Below, in pieces: positions 1-10,002 of a DNA stretch of 64,000 bases. Position 1 is the stretch's first letter, and every line of letters starts with the position of its first letter. The stretch covers positions 3,339,104 through 3,403,103 of the forward strand of contig OY725492.1 in the NCBI GenBank assembly GCA_963281255.1, read 5' to 3'. The stretch is from Aphrocallistes beatrix (taxonomy: Eukaryota > Porifera > Hexactinellida > Sceptrulophora > Aphrocallistidae). The notes below the pieces were generated by a model that did no database searches, was not told the origin of the DNA, and saw only the letters and a list, made by a program, of their open reading frames with translations. Made by a program: the position numbers and the translations under genes.

Positions 1-700
1 GACGTTAAGTTCAGTCATTCTCAACTGTTCGTACTGACAATTGACAACCCTTGTCTCCACATATTCACTCTCTCAAGGGAATTTGTACGCTCTATCATCA
101 GTAGTGGATTTGGCTTACAAACTAGGTCATCTTATTCCTTTTGTTTAGATCAGTGTTTCTCAACCTTTTTCTTCTCGCGGCACCCTTTCTAAACTTATAC
201 CTTTCAGCGGCACCCCTTAATTTGACTTAGGGGCAGGCCAATGAACAAATGATAGTAAAGTGGAGATTGATTTGAATTATTACGACTTTATTATAGGATA
301 ACTAATTAATAAACTAGGAAATTATTGTGAATATTGCGTAATAAATTATTCCAGAGGATTGTCAGAGGACAATCATCAAATTCAACATTGACAATGGTAT
401 CAATAGAAAATAAAATAAAGCAGTATGCAAGTGTGGTAAGGCCTGCGGCACCCCCTAGAGGAAGTAAATGGCACCCCAGGGTGCCGCGGCACCCCGGTTG
501 AGAACCACTGGTTTAGATGCACACAATAATATCGTAATTAGTGACTACTTAAGATTAAGGTTTTTTCCTCTGAAGGGAAACTCTTGCACATAATTGATGT
601 GACAGGACTTCCGCAAGGAATCGCAATACTCAGACAGACTAAGTTAGTATCTGTGTCTCATAATGGTGGAGAATTTGGCCTCTCTATATTTTCTAATTAA
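1..700 (+). pseudogene. NHL-repeat protein pseudogene, 3' part, interrupted by a hAT element
   Basis: The first 150 bases and bases 511-700 read as the C-terminal third of the NHL-repeat protein encoded intact just downstream at 882-1823 (matching its DVKFNNSKLF to LSIFSS portion). The copy is broken twice. A 360-bp transposon sits after codons for FCLD, and beyond it a short deletion near 547-560 shifts the frame where the intact copy reads SDQDIKVFSS. The reading ends at a TAA at 698-700. Its beginning lies outside the window. It is a tandem, decayed paralogue of the next gene; the relationship is seen directly, and loss of function is inferred from the lesions. Confidence 0.9.
151..510. 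mobile_element. hAT (Charlie-like) non-autonomous element, 360 bp
   Basis: The element begins CAGTGTTTCTCAACC and ends GGTTGAGAACCACTG, terminal inverted repeats with one mismatch in 15. It is flanked by a perfect 8-bp target duplication, gtttagat, at 143-150 and 511-518. The subterminal GCGGCACCCC motifs are typical of Charlie-type hAT ends. The interior is AT-rich with no reading frame. The undisrupted paralogue at 1623-1632 shows the equivalent empty site. Confidence 0.95.
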
Positions 701-881
701 TGGTTGTTACTTTTTAAAAACAATACACAATTTCTACGTCTTGTTTGCTCCATATTTTGAATATAATCTTTTCATAACATTATAATTTTGTTTGTATTTA
801 TCTTAAGCAACTTCACACTAACTAGACTAGAACGTAGCTACAATTAAATTTACCTCAGACACTAAGCCTGCGTTCATTGTA

Positions 882-1823
882 ATGGATGATCAGTTTGGAC
901 AGTATACAATCAGCATTCCACTTGTTGGCACTACGAAACCCCGAAGTTCAGGAGATTTCGAAGCAGACCCTAAACTCCCTCGTTTGGAAAATAATGGCGA
1001 TTCTAACATCAATCCTATCCTAATAACACCTCAATATGATACATTCCAATACCTCATTGCTGTTGCTAATCCTACATTAGAGACATCACAGGGTGTCTCT
1101 ATAGACGAAGATAGAGGACACATTTATGTGGCAGATCGCCACAGTGATCGGATTATGATATTCTCAGAGACAGGAGACGTCGTCAGTGAATTCCCTACTA
1201 GCTCCAGTCCATATGGTGTTCTCGTCGTAGAAGACAGAGTTTATGTCACAGATTCGAAACTTCATAAGCTATCCATGTATTCAATTCCAGATTACCAAAT
1301 GATATCACAAGTCGGAAAGTTGGGATCTAGAAAAGAACAGTTCAATCTTCCTCAAAACCTCACCTTGTCTCCAGATAAACGTATCTATGTAGCTGATTGT
1401 AATAACGACAGACTCCAAATCCTAGATTGCAACCTTCATTTCAAAGGGTCTTTCCATCGCCATTTTATGTTTAGACCTGTAGACGTTAAGTTCAATAATT
1501 CTAAACTGTTCATACTGACTATTAATAACCCATGTCTCTGCATATACACTCTCTCAGGAGAATTTGTACGCTCTATCATCAGTATGGGATTTGGTTTACA
1601 AATTTGGTATTCTCGTTTCTTTTGTTTGGATGCACACAATAATATTGTGATTAGTGACTTCTCAGATCAGGACATTAAGGTATTTTCTTCTGAAGGGAAA
1701 CTCTTGCACATACTTGAAGGGACAGGACGTCCTCAAGGAATCGCAATACTCAAACAGACTAAGCTAGTTTCTGTGTCTGAGAAAGGGAGAGAATCTGGCC
1801 GTCTCTCTATATTTTCTAGTTAA
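882..1823 (+). CDS. NHL-repeat beta-propeller protein without coiled coil (313 aa)
   Basis: An intact single-exon reading frame. After a low-complexity N-terminus (residues 1-60) the protein is made of NHL-type blades, with recurrent pairs such as GHIYVADRHSDRIMIFS and KRIYVADCNNDRLQILD at about 85-105 and 167-185. NHL propellers usually bind protein or RNA and often sit in TRIM-type ubiquitin ligases, but no RING, B-box or coiled coil is visible here. The two longer NHL proteins in this window (4422-5684 and 24479-25687) have an N-terminal coiled coil that this one lacks. The start is the first ATG after upstream stops. The function is unknown and the fold assignment is confident. Confidence 0.85.
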   Translation: MDDQFGQYTISIPLVGTTKPRSSGDFEADPKLPRLENNGDSNINPILITPQYDTFQYLIAVANPTLETSQGVSIDEDRGHIYVADRHSDRIMIFSETGDVVSEFPTSSSPYGVLVVEDRVYVTDSKLHKLSMYSIPDYQMISQVGKLGSRKEQFNLPQNLTLSPDKRIYVADCNNDRLQILDCNLHFKGSFHRHFMFRPVDVKFNNSKLFILTINNPCLCIYTLSGEFVRSIISMGFGLQIWYSRFFCLDAHNNIVISDFSDQDIKVFSSEGKLLHILEGTGRPQGIAILKQTKLVSVSEKGRESGRLSIFSS

Positions 1824-2396
1824 TAGTTGTTACTTTCTAGAAAACTTCACTAATACACGATTTCAGAGTGTTTTTAGTTTGCTACAGATTTCGAATATAA
1901 TCCTCTTGAAGTGCTGATTAATTTTGAAGTTACTATTTTAATTTATAATATGTTGCTGGGGTCAAGGCCAGCTCTCAATATTAGCTTTGTCATTGGTTGT
2001 TTGCTATTCTTTTCACTCAACACAACACCGTTGTATCAATATCTTTAGTTTATATTACTATAATACCAAGAATGGTATGTGTAATATAATATTTTTTTGC
2101 ATCAGGGTTGCCCTAGATACGATATAGTACATATTACTTACCAACATAATAACTTAAAATTACACCACGAATTTTGGGAGTTACACCACGATTTGGGTCG
2201 GCCCCCGCAGCGTGGGCAATATTTGGTTAATATTTTTTCGTTGGTTACACCGTGATTAAGCTGAGTTACACCAAGGTCTCAGCCTTAAAAAAAACCTGCT
2301 TTAGAGGAAGAGGTATAATCAAGTTTCCAAATACTGTTGCTATCCAGAATTTTTGGGTAGAGTTTAGAGGAGTTTTGTTACTTATGTAAAATAGTA
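1824..2396. other. Intergenic stretch holding one dispersed-repeat copy
   Basis: No gene is visible. Bases about 2155-2296 are a copy of the element described at 38472-38647 (shared blocks around ttacaccacgatttgg and ttggttaatattttttcg). This copy lacks recognisable terminal repeats and target duplication, so it is probably an old or truncated insertion. Confidence 0.7.
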
Positions 2397-3652
2397 GGGT
2401 ATGTCACGAAATAAATGGTCCGGGTTAAATTTTGTGTCATTTAATTACGTACACTAAAGTAGTCCTCTCGTCATAGGATGTGATAACATTACAATAACTC
2501 TAGGAGGTCTCTATTAATAGGGAGTCTATTCAATACATGCCAACTGCCCGTTTTTGACGGGACGTCCCGATTCTTCTGTTGAGCTAATTTTCATGAATGT
2601 CCAGCTTTTATATGAAGTTTTATTCTGTCCACTTTTTTGATTCTACAAGTATGTAGAAGTTCTACTATTGCGTCCTGCCATTTCCCGCGCAAACTTCAAC
2701 GCTGCGCCCCGCTTTTTATCATGGCTCAAGTTGGCATTATTCATGTTAAAAAAATGTCTGTCGGTAGACCGATAGTGCAGCTAACTTGGCACGTAAGATA
2801 TGAATATTGTAATACATCGAGACTACTAAATTTTTGAAAACTCAAATTTCGCAGCGTACGGAGATACATACATACATATGGACATATGTAGTACACCGTC
2901 CTTGCCATAAGGGCATCTCTCTGCAGAAACTGCACTAAAAATGGTCCTCCGGACTAGATTTAGCAGCCAAAACTGATCCCTCGGACCAAATGTGGCAGCC
3001 AAAACTGGTCCGGGTGACCAAATTTAGCTAGGTGGGGCTGTCACGAAAAAAATGGTCCGGGGCCAAAATTGGTCCGGGTTAAATTTTGTGTCATTTAATT
3101 ACGTACACTAAAGTAGTCCTCTCCTCATAGGATGTGATGGCATTATAACAAGTATGTAGAAGTTTAACTATTGCTTCCCGCCATTTCCCGCAAACTTCAA
3201 CGCTGCGCCCCGCTTTTATCATGGCTCAAGTTGGCATTATTCATGTTAAAAAATGTCTGTCGGTAGACCGATAGTGCAGCTGACTTGGCACGTGAGATAT
3301 GAATATTGTAATACATCGAGACTACGAAATTTTTGATAACTAAAATTTCTCAGCGTACGGAGATACATACATACATATGGACGGATGTGGTACACCGTCC
3401 TTGCCATAGGGCCATCTTTATGCAGAAACTGCACTAAAAATGGCCCTCCGGACTAGATTTAGCAGCCAAAACTGGTCCCCCCGGACCAATTTTGGCGACC
3501 AAAACTGGCCGGGGGGGACCAAATTTAGCCAGGGGGACCAGTTTTGGCTGCAAAATCTGGTCCCCGGACCAATTTTAGCGACCAAATCTAGTCCCCCGGA
3601 CCAATTTTGGCCTGACAGGTATAGTAGACAGATGATACTATTAAGTAACTAA
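2397..3652. repeat. Imperfect direct duplication of a ~600-bp repeat with GGTCC/GGACC-rich modules
   Basis: The block from about 2397 to 3010 is repeated from about 3043 to 3480. Shared landmarks are the gtccgggttaaattttgtgtc segment (2419 and 3080), the gtcggtagaccgatagtgca palindrome (2760 and 3259), and the atacatacatacatatggac stretch. Both copies end in short, partly palindromic modules of the form accaaaactggtcc / ggaccaattttgg, reiterated at 2938-3080 and 3440-3612. A related fragment lies at 10500-10600. Small open frames here are accidental. The class of element is not recognised. Confidence 0.75.
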
Positions 3653-4421
3653 ATAGCAAGTAACAAAACTGAATAGTACGAAGTAAACTAGTACGTATAT
3701 ATAGGTCTGGGAGCCGAGACTAATTCAGTGACCCCCCCCCCCCCCCACGAAGCTAATATTCGGACTAACTACATCACAATAGGATTATTTAGATATTAAG
3801 TTTGCACGACTAATCACCATGTAGTTACTGTTAAGCCTATTTGTATCCACATCTTTCTTGTTAGTTATTACTTATGTTTGTGTTAGAAACTTAATTAATT
3901 TGTCTGCTGTTGAATTTCGTCTCTGTTCTATCTTTTATATGTAAAGTGTTACAGCCAATATTAGATAGATAGCAGGGGCGTAACTACCATTGAGGGTGAA
4001 GAGGCAGTTTCCTCCTCGCTATTTCTGGCAGTCTTCTCGTAGACAAGGCAGAAACCTAACCGTTGAGACATCTGCCAAATGGTTGAAGGATGAAATTCTT
4101 ACAGCACGATTGGATCTTTTGAATGGTATCGTTGAGAACTAAAATTCTTAAACATGTACGCGAATTATTTAATTTACCAAACTTATTTTCACTCTTTGAA
4201 TGTTTAAAATTGATTTGCATGTGCATTATTGCCAATATGTTAAATTGCTATGATGCACCATGTCATTAGGCTTATATTTTGTGGAGACATTTCTAGTATA
4301 AAAGTATCAAATAACCACTTTCTAATATTCTTATTTTATCTGTACTATCATTATCACAGTCTCAGTTGTCTGATTCTTTTCACTTGAAGTTAAACACATA
4401 TACAAGTATTTCTTATATGTC
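3653..4421. other. Upstream region of the NHL gene with a poly-C tract and a duplicated segment
   Basis: There is a run of about 15 C near 3732-3747. Bases about 3787-3975 are similar to 5883-6086 downstream of the NHL gene (shared ttactgttaagcc-like and ttagttattac-like blocks, ending at gatagatagt/c). The NHL gene is therefore flanked by direct repeats, as expected from tandem duplication followed by loss. No gene is visible. Confidence 0.6.
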
Positions 4422-5684
4422 ATGGCTAGCGCTGAGTTAGTAAGTAAGGAAAAAAACCTGAATCAGTTCGATACAGCTCGTAGAGAAATTCGAGATAAGT
4501 TCGCTAGAGCTCATTATTTGTTACAAGAAAGAGAAGCAGTTTTGTTAGCAGAAGTACAGGAGTTGGAAGATAAGTTTCATGGAAGAGAAATAGATGATGA
4601 GATTGAACAACTGTCTCTTTCCAAGGAACAGTTAGAGAATACTCTGAAAGGAAATAAAGTCCAAGAATTTCTCCAACAAAGTATTGCTCAGATTGATGAG
4701 AAGATTTCACAGCTAAAGATTCAACGCGAAAAAGCGCAAGAAATGGAAAAAGTAGATTTTGAATGGAACGAAGATTTAGAATCTAAACTGAATACACTGG
4801 GAACAATAAGTGTTAATAGCGAGAAGAAGAGTTCTAAATTGATCAGTGAATATAAGAAGAAAGGAGTTCCGTTAGCAGTATTCGGGAAGCATGATGGCAC
4901 TAAAATATCCGAAGAACCTGGTATATTTGCCAATCCTGAAAGTGTCACGATGGATGTTGAGACACATCTTTTTTACATCTGTGACTACGGAAATGCTCGT
5001 GTACAAGTGTTCGATAAGATGTTTCAATTCCTATTTATGTTTAGTGAGAAAATGGATGGTCCATGTGGAATTTGTGTTCTTCAAGAAAAGGTTTATGTCA
5101 CCCAATTTGGAACCAATTGCCTTAACAGCTATTCTCTTCAAGGAAAGCTTCTAAACTCTGTTGGAAAAGAAGGAAATAGAGAACTTGAATTCAAAGATCC
5201 TAGAGGTGTTGCTGTTTCCACAGAATGGAGAAGAATTTATATTTGTGAATCTGGTAATAATCGTGTCCAGTGTCTCAACCTAGATCTCTCATTCAATTGT
5301 TTCATTTCGAATATTTTATATGCCAAAGATGTAAAACTGACAGCTGTGGAGATTGTAGTATTATGTGGGGAAAATCCGTCTATTAGAATCTACAATGCAT
5401 CTCACCAGCTCTCAAGACAGATTATTAGCAGCGGAGAAGATAGTGCTAATCAAGTATGGGCTGCGAATCGTTTCCTTCTAGATTCAGATCTCAACATTAT
5501 ACTGACTGATAGATACCGTCATTGTGTCTGCATATTCTCCTACACAGGAGCACTGATCCACAAGTTTGGGAAGGAAGGAGAAGAGAAAGGAGAATTCATT
5601 CAGCCAATTGGTATAACTCTGGATTCAGAAGGACGGATTGTTGTTATATCTCGAAATCCCAAACACTGTATCCAACTTTTCTAA
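4422..5684 (+). CDS. Coiled-coil/NHL-repeat protein (420 aa)
   Basis: An intact single-exon frame starting ATG GCT AGC. Residues about 15-140 are highly charged and heptad-rich, predicting a long coiled coil (EIRDKFARAHYLLQEREA onward). Residues about 160-420 form an NHL beta-propeller with blades such as HLFYICDYGNARVQVFDK and RRIYICESGNNRVQCLNL, ending HCIQLF. The layout resembles the C-terminal part of TRIM-NHL proteins (TRIM2/3/71 type) without RING or B-boxes, so catalysis would need a partner; a scaffold or recognition role is an inference. The closest relative in the window is 24479-25687, which shares the same plan and C-terminal CxQLF ending. Confidence 0.88.
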   Translation: MASAELVSKEKNLNQFDTARREIRDKFARAHYLLQEREAVLLAEVQELEDKFHGREIDDEIEQLSLSKEQLENTLKGNKVQEFLQQSIAQIDEKISQLKIQREKAQEMEKVDFEWNEDLESKLNTLGTISVNSEKKSSKLISEYKKKGVPLAVFGKHDGTKISEEPGIFANPESVTMDVETHLFYICDYGNARVQVFDKMFQFLFMFSEKMDGPCGICVLQEKVYVTQFGTNCLNSYSLQGKLLNSVGKEGNRELEFKDPRGVAVSTEWRRIYICESGNNRVQCLNLDLSFNCFISNILYAKDVKLTAVEIVVLCGENPSIRIYNASHQLSRQIISSGEDSANQVWAANRFLLDSDLNIILTDRYRHCVCIFSYTGALIHKFGKEGEEKGEFIQPIGITLDSEGRIVVISRNPKHCIQLF

Positions 5685-5699
5685 CTTTACATAGGATTC

Positions 5700-5845
5700 G
5701 TTCAAACGTTACGTAACGCAGAATTCTCTTACTCTAGACACTCCCCTCCCATGCCACGCTTTTGACCATCTTGTAATGCTACAATGATAAGGCTGCCACA
5801 CACTACCCCCGTGCTCCCTTTAGAAGCGTTACGTAACGTTTGAAC
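5700..5845. repeat. Perfect 20-bp inverted repeat bounding a 146-bp segment
   Basis: gttcaaacgttacgtaacgc at 5700-5719 is exactly complementary to 5826-5845, and each arm contains the self-palindrome gttacgtaac. The segment begins 16 bp after the NHL stop codon. It looks like a short MITE, but no clear target duplication is seen. Confidence 0.7.
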
Positions 5846-5846
5846 T

Positions 5847-6489
5847 AAATATCTAGCTAAGCTTACGGGCCCGCTTAGCTAGGTATTTAGTTTGTACAAC
5901 TAATAATCGTGTAATTACTGTTAGGCTTAGTTTCTTTCTGTCAGTTATTGCGTATGTTGAGTTCGTCTCTTATATCCTATTTATGTCAAATGTTACACAC
6001 TGAACTAGCGCCACTGGTCCGGTTAAACCGGGCCACTTCTAGAACCATGGCGCCGGCACTGATTACAGCACGGTTAGATAGATAGTAACCACAAGATGAA
6101 TTACCTCTTTGAGCAACTTATCGTTATATCCCATAACTCCCATGATACTGAATCAATTAACAGTCTTTCTACACTTTAATTTTTTGTATCTTGTTGAAAA
6201 TCTGAGATACTATAGTGGTTAACAATGAGGTTTTCGATAGAGTAAGTAATGCATACAATGTACGGAAATAAGTAATACTAACAAATTTCCATTGCTAAAA
6301 ATGAACTAAAGAAAATTGTTTTCAAAGGGAGCGTTTCATGTTGTGTGCTTTGCGTTGGAATCTGGTAAACAGGTCAACACGCTTAAATGAGTCTTGGTGT
6401 TCTGCAGATGTTGGCTGTAAATTGTAGACTTTTAATATATGTTTTAATCGAGATACAACAGCTGTACAATCAGCTACCATTGCTAATGT
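5847..6489. other. Intergenic: strong hairpin then segment duplicated from upstream of the NHL gene
   Basis: Bases 5847-5892 form a stem of 16 bp with one mismatch around the loop ttacgggccc (aaatatctagctaagc against gcttagctaggtattt). From about 5883 to 6086 the sequence resembles 3787-3975. Bases 6087-6489 show no gene or repeat I can name. Confidence 0.55.
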
Positions 6490-6532
6490 TCATCTGTATA
6501 TGCACAAATTATTTTTTGTTACAAAAACTGAC

Positions 6533-6910
6533 CTTTGAGATTTTAAGCTGAGCGTCCTGAGCACCTCTCCCAGGGCTGCAGTGCGGGTCTCTTCTTTGTT
6601 AATGCACTCCTCTTGGAGTCTGAATGCCTTCCGGAGTAGAGCGTACTTCTTCTGGATCAGCTGTTCAATCAGCTGAAAGAATATGCGTTCTATTTGCTCT
6701 GGAAAGAGAATGCCATACGTAGTACATCGATGATTGCTAAGGTAACTTTGCAAACATTATCTTGCTTGCTTGTACAAGTAGTACGAAGAACTTGATCCTT
6801 CCATTTGCTATCAGCTTGTAAGTGCTTACCTCATCCACTTTCAGACAGTATGCACTTAGTATATCCACTGTGTGCAGGAACTTATGGTGAAACTTGTGTG
6901 TGTATATGTC
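6533..6910 (-). CDS. Possible two minus-strand exons of an unidentified gene
   Basis: On the minus strand, 6910-6830 is open for 27 codons between an acceptor (ataaatcag) and a donor (gtaagc). 6696-6533 is open between a pyrimidine-rich acceptor (ttctctttccagag) and a donor (gtcagt). Joined in phase they read from DIYTHKFHHKFL through KVDE into QIERIFFQLIEQL and end around VLRTLSLKSQ. The second piece is amphipathic and helical, vaguely like a degenerate EF-hand protein, but the calcium-loop acidic residues are absent. No further exons were found on either side, so this may be a gene fragment. Splice sites are by eye. Confidence 0.3.
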
Positions 6911-7213
6911 CTGATTTATAAATACTAATATGTACATGGATTAATTTGTAAATAAGGGAACATAAACAAATACTATGCAAGCGATGAAGGTTCGTTGCTT
7001 TTAGTTTGCTTCATAGTCATTGGTGAATGTGCTTGTGCGTCTAAAAACACTATTCAATTATTCCAATCCTAAAATTTCCCCTTTATTCTAGATGCAATCC
7101 TATCCTAGGGGAATTTATGATGGATGAGATTCGAAAATCTATTAGATTAGTTTTAACTAACTTGATAGCCTTTCTTAAGTTTCATGAATTATGTTTTGTT
7201 GTTACCTTCTTAG

Positions 7214-10002
7214 ATGGCAGGAGTCCTTCAGTCAAATATTAATCTGGATGAAGTACAGAAGTTGTTGTACTTGTATGTGAGAAAGTTTAGTTTTTATGGT
7301 TACTACGGAGGGTGGAAGTCGGAGTTATTAGTAGAAACACCAAGAGGAGCGGTAGAAGAGAAGTTTCTACTCTGTAACCACTGTAGAGGAGTATTGAGAG
7401 ATGCTTGTCTGTACGCGATTGACGGAATTCAAGAACTTAGATGTTCTGCTTGCATTCCACTCGATGAAGCATTAATAGTTGCCCAATTGAACCGAGAAAT
7501 CATCAATACAAGACAAGTGAGAATAATTCATACAAGCGCGCTTCGCTTGTTTGCGCTGCGGGGCTTTGCGGACACTATGTGTCCGCAGAATCGCCCTGTG
7601 GGCGCCTGAAGTTACTCAATCTAACCTATTGGGAAGTTTTTTCCCTTTATATAAATATTGTAAACAAAGGTTAACGATTAATTTCTCGTATGGATCCGAA
7701 AATATAATATTCGAAATCTACAGCACTAATACTCCATCTCAACCGTTTAAAGCAGGTTTCTAGCATATTTTTGAGATTTGTTTACTTTATGTATCTATTG
7801 TAAACAAAAGTAAACCATTAATTAACATATTTGCACGATAATATGATATTCGAAATCTACACACTTGAAACCCCCATGTCAACGTTTAAAGCAAGTTTCT
7901 AGCCTATTTTTGAGATTTGTTTACTTTATGTATCTATTGTAAACAAAAGTAAACCATTAATTATCATATTTGCACGATAATATGATATTCGAAATCTACA
8001 CACTTGAAACCCCCATGTCAACGTTTAAAGCAAGTTTCTAGCCTATTTTTGAGATTTGTTTACTTTATGTATCTATTGTAAACAAAAGTAAACCATTAAT
8101 TATCATATTTGCACGATAATATGATATTCGAAATCTACACACTTGAAACCCCCATGTCAACGTTTAAAGCAAGTTTCTAGCCTATTTTTGAGATTTGTTT
8201 ACTTTATGTATCTAATGTAAACAAAAGTAAACAACTAATTTATCATAAAGATCTGAAAATATGATATTCGAAATCTACACCCCTGAAAACCCCATGTACC
8301 CGTTGGAAGCTAGTCTCTAGCATATTTTTCAAAATTCATCAAATGGTGTGAAAATATGTATATAAAGGTGTGATAATATGCACATAATCTTTTTTATTGC
8401 CATACACTATAATACATTTAAGATATCAAATATAAGTTGTGGCTTGGAAGTTTAATAACAATGACGATCTCTCGTAGTGTCGTACTTGTACAATGATTTC
8501 TGCTGTGATAGTGTAGTCATTTATTTTGTATAGAAAAGGTATGAAAAATTGTTTCCCATTTTTTTTGTAGAGGTGTAAAAATTTCGCTTAGATCTTAATC
8601 GTAGTCATATCATTTGACACCTACATGCCAATTTTCACATCTCTATGACTTCCCAATTCTTCAATCAATTCGGACAAACACAAAAAACAAACAAAATCCT
8701 AGCATTTTAATATATAAGATTTTGATCACTCTTATTAGCTTCTCGATGTATTTATTCCAGAATTTCCGTGGGAATTCCCATGAGAAATCCACAGATTCTC
8801 ATATGGGATGGAAATGGGACTGACTTTAAGCCTATGAGAATTCCCACATGTGGGACTCTGAGGATTCTGTGAGCATCTGGATTTCTTGTGGGTTTCTGTG
8901 GGATTATGTGGCAATTCCCACAGAAATCCTGTGGGAATAGGAATTGAAATTCCATTCCCACGGCAGCCCTGATTTTTTTATTTTTGTATTTGATTGAATT
9001 AAAATTTGGCATTTGATTGATAAATTTATTTAGGTTTATTGTCCATTGAAGAACAAAGGCTGTGGTTGGACAAATGAACTCAGTGAGCTACTCCATCATC
9101 TAGAAGAGTGTGAAGTATTTCCTGTGGCGTGTCCTCTGGGATGTAGAGATGAGAAAGGAGAAGTGAGTAGAGTGGAGAGAAGAGGAGTAGAGACACACAG
9201 GACATGTTGTCCCATGAGAAATGTTAAGTGTGAATACTGTAGTGTTAGTGTGAAAGCATGTGACATGAATGGACATCTAAAAGTGTGTGAAGAATTTCCT
9301 ATTCCATGTCCGAATGGATGTAACCATAAAATAGGATTGAAGAGGAAGAACGAATCTTTTCATCTCAATCAAGACTGTCCACTTCAATCTACAAAGTGTC
9401 CCTATTCTCAATACGGGTGTGGGGTTAAGGTTCAGAGGAGGAGTCTAGAGACACACGAAAGAGATGCCATCCACACACATTTAAAATTTACAATGCAGAG
9501 TATGCAGAGCAAAGTAACCCACCTAGAGAAGGAGAATGAAGCATTGAGAACTTTGGTACCTAGGGGCAATCTGGAATGGGAAATTTTTGGAGTCTTTAAT
9601 AAAATTTCACAAAAAGAAATTTCATTCAGTGAACCATTTTTTGTCGGTCAATACAAGTTACAAGCTGGTGTTAGATGGGGCTATAAAGAAGACTATGTTG
9701 GATACTACATTTACATCATGAAAGGGGAATGGGATGGTACACTCAAATGGCCTTTTAGGTTCAAGGATAGCGTAGTACTCATCAACCAACTTGATCCAGA
9801 GGATAATTATAAGACAGTATGCGAGATAACAGAAGTTGATTTAAAGAAGTTTCCACAGTGCTTCCAACAGCCTTTAGCAGTTAGGAATGAAGGTTTTGGT
9901 TATTCTAATTTCATATCAAATTTTGAGATACTACAACCGAAATACCTTAAGAACGACTCAATCAAGTTAAACATCTCTGTGGAGCAGATGCTAGTTCATT
10001 AA
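7214..10002 (+). CDS. TRAF-family protein: RING-like finger, TRAF zinc fingers, MATH domain (two exons, 423 aa)
   Basis: Exon 1 is 7214-7516 and exon 2 is 9034-10002. The donor is GTGAGA at 7517 and the acceptor is tttatttag ending at 9033, both phase 0, exactly matching the splice position of the paralogues at 44 and 50 kb. Exon 1 encodes a RING-like zinc site (C54, C57, C65, C77, C80). Exon 2 starts with VYCP and carries TRAF-type fingers (CPLGC, CPNGC, CPYSQYGC), a short coiled coil near 265-280 and a MATH/TRAF-C domain at about 281-420 (IMKGEWDGTLKWPF). TRAFs link receptors to ubiquitin signalling. The RING lacks a full eight-ligand set, so ligase activity is uncertain. The intron (1,517 bp) is filled with repeats. 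Confidence 0.85.
7534..7611 (+). repeat. R1 repeat fragment: GC-rich hairpin end
   Basis: Inside the TRAF intron, bases 7534-7611 hold the inverted-orientation terminal cassette of the R1 family: acaagcgcgcttcgcttg, then the palindrome gcggacactatgtgtccgc, then cgccctgtgggcgcc. Only the terminal cassette is present. Confidence 0.75.
7634..8331. repeat. 139-bp tandem repeat, about five copies, in the TRAF intron
   Basis: The block aaagcaagtttctagcctat recurs at 7749 (variant), 7888, 8027 and 8166, exactly 139 bases apart, with a degraded unit following near 8304. The middle units are almost identical and the outer ones are diverged, as in a minisatellite growing by unequal exchange. Each unit contains a 20-bp inverted pair gtttactttatgtatctattgtaaac/aaaagtaaac, so single units can fold. 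Confidence 0.9.
8332..9033. mobile_element. Rest of TRAF intron with a diverged hAT-type element near 8752-8971
   Basis: Bases about 8755-8971 are rich in gtgggaattccc-type modules and end ccattcccacggcagccctg, which resembles the outer element at 57358-57966 (ends cgtgggaatgggaat and catggcaaccctg). The left end has lost its CAGGG terminus and no target duplication is seen. Bases 8332-8750 show no recognised feature. Confidence 0.6.

Noticed and set aside
7634..8331. Evenly spaced repeats that might suggest a CRISPR-like array
   Set aside because: The 139-bp units are continuous tandem repeats with no unique spacers, and the context is an animal intron.
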